DNA from: Macrocystis pyrifera
Lineage: Eukaryota > Sar > Phaeophyceae > Laminariales > Laminariaceae
Assembly (NCBI GenBank): GCA_031763025.1
Contig: JASSKH010000003.1
Coordinates: 14,752,992-14,816,991, forward strand
Direction: 5' to 3'
DNA length: 64,000 nucleotides
Program-made: the position numbers and the translations under genes
Shown: positions 56,844 through 64,000 of the stretch, piece by piece
How the letters are laid out: each line of letters opens with the position of its first letter
How positions within the stretch are numbered: position 1 is the first letter of the stretch
The notes under the pieces: generated by a model
What the model was told of the DNA's origin: nothing
Seen by the model: only the letters and a program-made list of their open reading frames with translations
Database searches by the model: none

Positions 56844-59800
56844 TCACATGTTTTGCTCGACTATTTCGCTCACGGCCTCCACCGCTCGAGGCGCGACGAC
56901 GATGAGCTTCTTCCCGCCCACCCAGTGGTCGGCGCCGGGGGCTCCCTCGCCGGCGATGGGCGAGCTCCACAGCAGCCCCCCCACGCTGACCGCAAAGTCT
57001 ACGATGCGCTTGTACGCGTCTCCGTGGGCGCTGGAGACGTCCAGCAGCACCCCCTCTTCGTGCTTCACGCGATCTCGCTCTCGTTCCCACAGCAGCACCT
57101 GCGAAGGAGGACAAGCGAGAGGGAAACATATGAACCGATTTTGAGCGATGTGGTGGCCGCAGATAAGAGACGAGGTGGGGCAGTACATGAGAGGTAGACG
57201 GAAGAAGGCGCGGGAAGGCGGCTGAAAGGTACTAGGAAAGAAAGCTTCCGTTGGTGTTCCTGTTCCTGTTAATTGCCGCTGCTATATGCTGCTGCTGCTG
57301 CTACTGCTGCTGCTACACACTGCTGCTGCCGCTATTGCTGCTTCTGCTGCTGCTAATGCTGCTATTGTTTTCCCTATTTTGCTGCTGCTGCGCTGACATT
57401 TTCATGGAGAAACACGCCTCTCGGGCAACCTCGGTCCGGAGTAAAAAACCACCACGTCCAAGAAATGGCGCGGGTGGTCAAGATGTCCACGGTGCATGGT
57501 CGAGAGGACATAACTCTACTACAACTACTATTAATAATAGTCCGAACCACCGGTATGAACAGCCTGCGGAAACACACGCAAGGCATCATTCGACGCATGC
57601 ACATCATCGCAACAACCCAAGCTTGATTTTCTTCGCGACAGCGAGGCAAGCCAAATCACACGGTCACACCGCACAGCACCGCTTTCAACGCAGACGAAAA
57701 TCCAACCCTCGCAGCCGAAGAGCGCGAAGCCGGGTCTCGGGAGGACCGCGATTCGACATTTCCGCCGCTCCCTCCCAGCATTTTTAGATGCCCAAAGTCC
57801 AAAGTCGGCGTGCGAACGAAAAAAAACTATCCCCCGAAAAGGGACCAAAGTACGGACCTGAAAAGACGAAGGTGCAAAACGCTGGTTGCTCTTATAACTA
57901 AGAGACCGGCATTGAGTTGGTCAGGATTCTTATTCAGAAACTGTTTGATAGCAGCACCGCGATCGTGTATTAACACGACAATAGTTACGGTGCTTTGCAT
58001 CGACCGACTGACCCGCCGGAGTAATTATGTTGGCTTCAACGGGATAACCAATTAGCCTACTCAGCCAGTTACTAACCGAGTACAGCCTACTCGGACAGCA
58101 CCGCTTGAGTATAGATTTTACTCGAGTCAGGACTAAGTGTAGCCCACTCAGTCAGCTCTAACTGAGTAAAACCTATTCAGCCAGCACTAACTGAGTACAG
58201 CCTACTCAAGTCAGCAACAACTGAGTATAGACTACTCGGTCAGCACTAACTGAGTACAGCCTATACCCAGTCAGCACCAATTGAGTAGCCTCAGCCAGCA
58301 ACAAGTGAGTATAGCCTACTCAGTCAGCACTAACTGAGTATAGTACACTGAGTCACCACTAATTGAGGAAAGCCTCAAGCCGGCAATAAGTGAGTGTAGA
58401 CTACTCAGTGCTAACTGAGTATAGACTACTCAGTCAGCACCAATTGAGTACAAACTGAGCTGCGAAAACTCATTCGACTAACCCGCCTGACTCTTAAGCC
58501 GGACTACTCTACTCAGTCAGCACCAACTGAGTAAAACCTACTCAGTCAGCACCAACTGAGTAAAACCTACTCAGTCAGCACCAACTGAGTAAAACCTACT
58601 CAGTCGGCACTGATTGAGTATAGCCTACCAATTGAGTAGAACCTACCCAGTCAGCACTAAATTAGGATAGCCTGCGTCAGTCAGCACTCACCGAGTATAC
58701 CCTACTCAGCCAACTCTGGGCCGGAACGTATGGGCCGTTTAGACACTAATATCAACTCTAAGCGGTCCTTATACTTACACCCAAAAGTGGTATATACTTT
58801 GCAACACGACTGAGCAGGCTAGCAGGTTATCCCTTCTGGCCAGAACAATACCGAATATACTCTGCGACTATTACGGGGGTCCACATTTAATAGGACCTAT
58901 GGTATACATAAAAAACTATATATTTGCCTATTTTTACTAACAATATTTGGTCCTATTTACTACGGCCCCCCCGTAATATTAGGTTGTCCGATTCAAAAAC
59001 GGACAGGTCAAAGACGATTGCCGCACGTACCTGATCGGCAATGTTCTCCGGCACCACAGGAGAACGCCTCCGCACGACGGGGTGGGCGTGCCACTTCAAG
59101 AAATCGAGTACCTGGCGTCCCTTGATGCCCGTCGCAAGGGCCCTCCGCATGCTCTCCCGCGTGATCGCCCCTATGATCACGTTCGGCAGTCGCGCGCGAA
59201 GCTCCAGAAACAGGCTGAGCATGGCGAAGTGCAGCTTGGATCGGGTTAGGGTTAGGGGTAGGGTTAGGGTTAGGGTTAGGGTTAGGGTTAGGGTTAGGGT
59301 TAGGGTTAGGGATAGGGTTAGGGTTAGGGTTAGTTTAGGGTTAGGGTTAGGGGTAGGGTAGGGTAAGGGTTAGGGGGTAGGTTAGGGTTAGGGTTAGGGT
59401 TAGGGTTAGGGTAGGGATAGGGGTAAGGGTTAGGGGTAGGGGTAAAGGTAGGGTAGGTGCAAGGTTAGGGGTAAGGGTTAGGGTTAGGGTTAAGGGTTAG
59501 GGGTAGGGTTAGGGGTAAGGGTTAGGGGCAGGGGTTAGGTTAGGGGTTAGGGTAGGGGCGAGGGAAGGGTAGGGTAGGGGCGAGGGTAGGAGTAGGGGTG
59601 AGCATAGGGGTAGGGGTAAGAGTTAGTGGTAGGGGTAGGGGTAGGCGTAGGGGTAAGGGCAGGGGTCGAAGGTCGGAGGTCTGAGGAGTTTGCGATATGC
59701 TTATTCTCCCGGTCTGTCTCGCCCAGTGACGGGCAACGGAGAGAGTGAAAAGGGGGGTGGGGGAGTGCCACCTGCAAGGTACATAGGCAGCAGACACCGT

Positions 59801-61734
59801 TTAGGCAAAAACTACATGTGTCGTAGTGACGGTTGCAAGGTGAGACTCATGCCCCAAACAGCAACCAATAAAAAACACGCACAACTTAACCATCGGAACT
59901 CCCCAACCGGAATCATACAGGAGCCGCGTCCACTACGCTTCTCAAATGAAAAAAAAACGGCAGCCCAACGGCAGCGTTACCAAGCGATGTTAAAACACTT
60001 TCAACTGTCGCTCCAGCCGACCCCCCCCCCCCCCCCCCCCCCCCCCCCCGCGCCCACCCACTTTCCCCTCCCGCCGCGAGATTCGGAAGAACACCAAACG
60101 CGCTTACACTGTTTGCATTCCTTGCGCCGCTTGCCTTGCCTTGCATGTGCAACGCACATCACAGGTGCCGCTAGAACTGTTAACAGAGCTTTGTACGTGA
60201 AAAAAAAACTCTGTCCGATGTTGACAGCAGACTCTGATCGTGTTCGTCACACATCGATGCCACGATGGAAGTCCAACGCCAAGCACAAAAATGTCTGAGC
60301 CATGCCTCTACAGTGCGGTACCGACCGGAAGGCTAAAGAACCCATTCCTCTAGAGTGCGGTAACGGGCGGGGAGAGGCTCAATAAGCCATGCCTCTAGAG
60401 TGCTGTAGCGGGAGGGAAGCTAACTAACCCATGCCTGTACAGTGCCGTAGCGGGGGCGGGGAGGATGAATAAGCCATGCCTCTGCAGTGCGGTGGCGGGG
60501 GGAGAGGCGGAAAAAAAACGCATGCCTCTACAGCAGTGCGATACGGTGCGGGAGTGGGGGAAGAGGCTGAAAAAAGTCACACCTTGACTGTAGTGAGGCA
60601 CAATGCGGTAGCGGGGGTACGTTTGGGCCTCAACATACTCTGGCTTCATTCAGGACGGGGTGGGCTCGGCTCCTAATACGGGGGTCCACAGTTGATGGGA
60701 CCAAATTTTGTTAGTAAAAATAGGTAAATATATAGGTTTTTGTGTGTACCATATGTCCTATTAACTATGGACCCCCGTAATAAATTGAGGAGAAAGAAAC
60801 CAACCACCCAACATATTTCATAAAGCTCGTGTGAGGTTGTAAACTATTATATCAGGTGCCAAGTACCAACCAGGTACTCGTTTTAAGCCACGCCCACATC
60901 CGTGGCATCGGCCCATCAGGGTGCGCGAGTAATGTCTCACGCGTCGGTCGGTCAGACGAATCGATTCCTGCTTCTTCCATGAGATCTACAGCAGTGCAAG
61001 ACAGGTTCCTGAGCTGTTCGGTCCATTAGCTCGCGTCTTTTAGGGCAAACCGCAGTCCTGTTGTGGGGAACAAACTATTACGGGGGTCCATAGTTAATAG
61101 GACCTATGGTACACACAAAAACCTACCGTATATATTTACCTATTTTTACTAACAAAATTTGGTCCCATTAACTTTTTTCTTTTTTTTTTTTTCCTTCTTC
61201 ATCACTTTTACTTTCCAGCCCACTCGTAGGAGGTTTTACCCTCGACGATCTTCTGGACAAGCCGTGGTCACAGGTGTCGTCCCTTCTCCCCCCCCCGGTA
61301 CGTGCCTTTATTTTTTGTCGCGCATATAGGGTTCAGCATTCCCACTGCTCGTCGATTTTCATCTATGGACCCCCGGAATACTCAAAATCTAAGTAGAGTG
61401 TCCCCAAAACTGCTGTACCACCACCAGCACTACAAGGGATACGCCGCCGCGCGGGACCCAATATACCGAGGACTATTCACGTTGTGTCTGGTACGACCTT
61501 CCAGGGGGTCAGTCGGGCTGCTCGTTGTTCGTGGGCTAGGAAGCACTTCCTGGTGAGACCAAAAAGGAACGGGCGTAGGCCCGACCCAACCCCTAACCCT
61601 ACCCCCTCATACCTCACACCAACCAACCCGGGCTCGAAACGTACCCAAAAAAAAAACGGGCGAGAAACGCGACTGCGCCTCTTTCGCATTTTTGTTTTGT
61701 TGTTGCAATGTTCCAGACCTGCGCGACCACGATT

Positions 61735-61777
<43 letters not shown>

Positions 61778-63409
61778 GCACTATTCGTGACTGTAAAATT
61801 CCCGAATTTTTTCCGAATAGCCTATACCCCCCCCCCCCGACCAAGAAGTGAATAGTATTGTCATATCTGCAGCAGTAAAGAGTATAATATAGTCTGCATG
61901 ATCTGCAGCAGGGCATGTTTCTTGGGTTGGGTCTTTCTGCGCTACACAGATCCTCCCACATCTCAAAACGGCATATAGGCTATAGACTTTACACGATCTA
62001 CTGTACATTAAGACAGATACATAGAGATAGATAGATAGATAGATAGATAGATAGTGCTCTGTTCGACGTGCGCGATGTTTTCAAAGCCGATTTTGGGTGA
62101 GTTGCATACACAGTTCCTTACCTCAGGAACCTAAGCAAGATTTTAGGTATGATAAATGATTCCGGGGCTGTTCACGGGTCAGATCAAAACTCGCGGGGAG
62201 GGTAGGGTCGGGTCGGGTCGGGTCGGGTCGGGTCGGGTTGACTCGACCCGACTCACGATATTTCGAAACCCTCCTGCCCCGACCCGACCCATGAGTTTTT
62301 GAAGACCTCTTGACCCGACCCGCGGGTCGGGCTATGGCCCGTAAAGAGGCCCAGGATAACATCTCCACGCATGAGACCTCTACAGGCAGCAAGCAGCCTC
62401 CAGTCCATACCTGAGACAAAAACAAGAGATCTCCGTCCGCGAGGTCGTCACCTCCAGTCGAGCGACTGCCAAAAAGAATTAAAAAAAAGAAGAACAATCT
62501 ACGTACCTGGTACGAGGTATAAGTTTTGCCCCACACCACAACAGAAAAAAAAACGCGTTTTGCGGCAAGACCAAGAAAAAAAAAGAAAGAAAAAAAGAGA
62601 TCGCCCTTGTACCGATTAGGGTAAAAACTCTATACTCTAACTCTATATTCGGTAAAAACTCTATACCTGGTACACTACATGATGGTTGTCGCAAAAGTCG
62701 TGTCATAAAAGAGACGCGTGCCACGTAAGGGTGGCACTTTTTTTGCCTTGCAAGGCAAACATTTCTGTCTGACGGGAGCCTCTGAGCTGAAGAACTACCG
62801 CAAAGAGCGCCGACTTCGCAGAGGTGCGATCGCGTATTTTGCGCTCGACTTTTTCAGAACGGGAAGGAAGGAAGATCGCCAAACTACCGAACTAGGTGTT
62901 TTTCGGTTTTCGTGAGCACGGATCGTCTTTCAGCGCTCGACCTTTCTTCAGATACGGGAAGAAGGTTCTCCAGTACCGAGCAAGGAGTTTTTTTTTTTTT
63001 TAATTCCCGGAATTATCTGGTGGAGAATATTTCGAAAACATAACGTTCGACTTTTTTTGGGGCACCCTTGCCGTAGTTGCGAAGTCGACGCTCTTTGCCT
63101 CTTTACGGTATACCGTTTGTGTCGCACATCTGTTTTCGTCAGCGCCTACACGGCCACGCGGAATTTTCGTCGGGGTTAAGCCTAAACATTTATGACAAAA
63201 ACAAAAAGTCAAGTTTGGGTGATGAGCTTTGAAGCTCCTCAAAAGTGAGTAACCTCAGAATAAAAATCAGACGCTACCCCGCAGTCATAGCCGGCTCGAC
63301 TCGACTCGACTCCACGGCTACCGGCGACGGACACGGCACGCCCGGCACGCACCTGGAAATTTGTCTCGACGATGATTTGGATGGTTGCATCGTCCTCCTT
63401 CCTTCCGAT
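56844..63409 (-). CDS. GTF2H4: TFIIH subunit p52 (GTF2H4/Tfb2), C-terminal part, 5' end outside the window or unlocated
   Basis: p52 anchors the XPB helicase in TFIIH for transcription initiation and nucleotide excision repair. Three exons are clear on the minus strand. 63409-63353 reads IQIIVETNFQ, the conserved VETN motif. 59234-59031 has RLPNVIIGAITRESMRRAL, FLKWHAHPVV and PENIADQ. 57098-56844 starts VLLWERERDRVK and ends in EIVEQNM plus stop. Order and motifs match p52, and the phase-0 junction DQ/VLLWERERDR reproduces the family sequence. About ten residues (the YAYT region) between the first two exons are not located and may lie in a micro-exon within 59,240-63,350. The exon-2 acceptor directly follows a CCCTAA-rich tract. 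The protein ends slightly earlier than human p52. Confidence 0.85.
57270..57396. repeat. CTG-rich microsatellite
   Basis: Imperfect (CTG)n with CTA interruptions in the p52 intron, less than 0.2 kb upstream (gene sense) of the last exon's acceptor. Confidence 0.85.
58050..58720. repeat. palindromic tandem array, unit about 30 bp
   Basis: More than 20 units of the type CTACTCAGTCAGCACYAACTG followed by AGTA. Each unit holds ACTCAGT and ACTGAGT, which pair with each other, so single strands can form strings of hairpins. It lies in the p52 intron. Confidence 0.9.
58871..58976. mobile_element. TA-type MITE, copy 11
   Basis: Near full-length copy in the p52 intron, 55 bp beyond the donor of exon 59234-59031. 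Confidence 0.9.
59243..59665 (+). repeat. interstitial TTAGGG telomere-like array
   Basis: Starts as clean (TTAGGG)n and degrades to GGGTAGGGGTAAGG variants toward 59,665. The transcript strand of p52 reads CCCTAA and leads directly into the acceptor of exon 59234-59031. Confidence 0.95.
60020..60051 (+). repeat. poly(C) run of about 30
   Basis: Uninterrupted C run. Similar runs occur at 6,565, 26,395, 41,717 and 61,738 (C) and 7,437, 8,959, 9,359, 27,654, 63,637 (G). Confidence 0.9.
60299..60625. repeat. 44-bp tandem repeat, about 6 units
   Basis: Units begin CCATGCCTCTACAGTGCGGT and continue AGCGGG..GGGAGGCTGAATAAG with variation. Confidence 0.85.
60676..60780. mobile_element. TA-type MITE, copy 12
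   Basis: Full-length copy, flanked TA on both sides, core in the reverse orientation. It directly follows a 44-bp tandem array. Confidence 0.9.
61078..61380. mobile_element. TA-type MITE, copy 13, split by about 190 bp
   Basis: The left part runs to GGTCCCATTAACT near 61,173; the right end ATGGACCCCCGGAATA lies at 61,365-61,380. The intervening DNA starts with a T-rich stretch and contains an exon-like segment. Confidence 0.75.
62014..62054. repeat. GATA microsatellite
   Basis: (GATA)n in the p52 gene intron. Confidence 0.9.
62160..62352. repeat. GGGTC-rich element G3
   Basis: Opens CCGGGGCTGTTCACGGGTCAG, with a run of GGGTCGGGTC that switches to GACCCGACCC, so the element is close to an inverted repeat, and closes near GGCCCGTAAAGAGGCCC. 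It lies in the p52 gene intron. Confidence 0.65.
62800..63098. repeat. inverted repeat with an internal tandem duplication
   Basis: 21-bp arms (GCAAAGAGCGCCGACTTCGCA at 62,800 and its near reverse complement at 63,078) enclose two related segments starting GCGCTCGAC (62,841 and 62,935), each ending in a T run. Possibly a small non-autonomous element. Confidence 0.6.
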
Positions 63410-63636
63410 CTGGTCAGCCCCACAAGAAGCATACACACAACAGATGAAAGAAGGGCGGGGAGTTGCGGAGGTTAGCTAGCTAGCTCAGCCGAGGGACCAA
63501 CGCGAACCGCAACGCGTGCTCGTAGTCGAGCTTACGGGCAAAAACAAGCAAAAGCAAGCGCGCGTTTTACAAGCGTCACCGCCGGCAAAGAATTACACCA
63601 AGACATAGTCACAGCTTGCGGGCGGGGGAGAGGGGG

Positions 63637-63790
63637 GAGAGGGGGGGGGGGGGGGGGGGGGGTACTTGTTCGTTGCTTGCCTTAGTCGTTTGACCATTGA
63701 CCACGCATCCCTTTCGAAACGGAGCACCGTTTCTACTCCTAATAGAGACACCTCCAACAGCTGGGCGCTCACTACGTTGTTTCTATAGAT
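63637..63790 (-). mobile_element. SINE-like repeat S2, minus strand, with poly(C) end
   Basis: The reverse complement carries TAGTGAGCGCCCAGCTGTTGGA, GTGTCTCTATTA, TTTCGAAAGGGATGCGTGG and GCAAGCAACGAACAAGTACC, then a run of about 25 C (G on plus). It is the uninterrupted form of the 3.3-kb copy. Confidence 0.7.
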
Positions 63791-63827
63791 TGCATAAAAG
63801 ACTTTATGCTAATCTCATCCCCTACCT

Positions 63828-63963
63828 GTTTCGCCGCCTGTGGCCACCATCTATCTCCTAGGATAGCGATTGTTTTCTCGCTATCTAGTGTGCCAAACTC
63901 CTCCATGTCGCAATCGTCTATTTCTTCCATCTCCTCTCCTAACACATCCCGTTCCTCCTTCTA
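63828..63963 (-). CDS. exon-like open stretch, unknown gene
   Basis: On the minus strand a poly(C) tract and TAG precede an open frame reading KEERDVLGEEMEEID, then LDSEKTIAILGDRWW and QAAKQ, ending at CAG/GTAGGG. It looks like an internal exon with a pyrimidine tract, acceptor and donor. No family was recognised, and it need not belong to the p52 gene. It borders a SINE-like repeat, so it may be part of a mobile element. Confidence 0.25.
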
Positions 63964-64000
63964 GGGGGGGGGGGGGGGAGACAAGACGGCAGAGGCAGAC

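Noticed and set aside
58050..58720. CRISPR-like array
   Set aside because: Eukaryotic context, spacers are not unique and are themselves variants of the repeat; no cas genes.
63245..63475. plus-strand open frame over the p52 exon
   Set aside because: Antisense shadow of the VETNFQ exon.

Overview
This window is nuclear DNA of a eukaryote with intron-rich genes and a heavy load of small repeats. No bacterial operon, rRNA, organellar or viral gene was seen. Coding exons are short and flanked by GT-AG (twice GC-AG) junctions, introns are mostly 0.6-6 kb, and there is a TTAGGG-type interstitial telomere-like array. The proteins recognised include a predicted ciliary/flagellar protein. A flagellate protist or alga, such as a stramenopile (brown-alga-like), would fit, but that placement is inference.

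Layout. (1) 1478-16253, minus: a complete 10-exon gene for an LMBD1/LMBR1-family multispanning membrane protein; summing the exons gives 552 residues in phase. Its introns hold MITEs, microsatellites, a foldback element and SINE-like repeats. (2) 16463-19745, plus: a divergently oriented gene for a Ser/Arg-rich protein ending in a CxxC...HxxxC zinc motif, separated from gene 1 by about 210 bp. A decayed, frameshifted copy of its last exon lies at about 31.9 kb. (3) 19.7-37.6 kb: gene-poor and repeat-dominated. It holds one copy of a segmental duplication (second copy at 39.6-40.9 kb), a miniature LTR element, and one isolated exon resembling the C-terminal zinc module of DNA polymerase alpha. 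(4) 37697-38670, plus: an Ala/Glu-rich coiled-coil protein of unknown function with one clear intron. (5) 41-47 kb: gene-poor, with decayed duplicates and LTR-like fragments. (6) 47824-54418, plus: a six-exon gene, reconstructed in phase, for an EF-hand protein with three GYxGxxP motifs, the signature of ciliary microtubule inner proteins. (7) 56844 to at least 63409, minus: the 3' part of the gene for TFIIH subunit p52 (GTF2H4/Tfb2), convergent with gene 6. Its introns contain a telomeric-repeat array, a MITE and a palindromic tandem array.

The genes do not form a pathway: cobalamin/lysosomal membrane transport, a zinc protein, a coiled-coil protein, a ciliary protein and a transcription/repair factor sit side by side as ordinary nuclear neighbours. 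The most unusual aspects are non-coding. Two 9-mers are strongly over-represented: TACCWGGTA (about 32 exact hits counted by eye, about 0.5 expected) and TACAGCAGT/ACTGCTGTA (about 18 hits). A ~107-bp MITE family has its TA target duplication proven by an empty paralogous site and by a nested insertion. SINE-like families run into poly(C) tracts.
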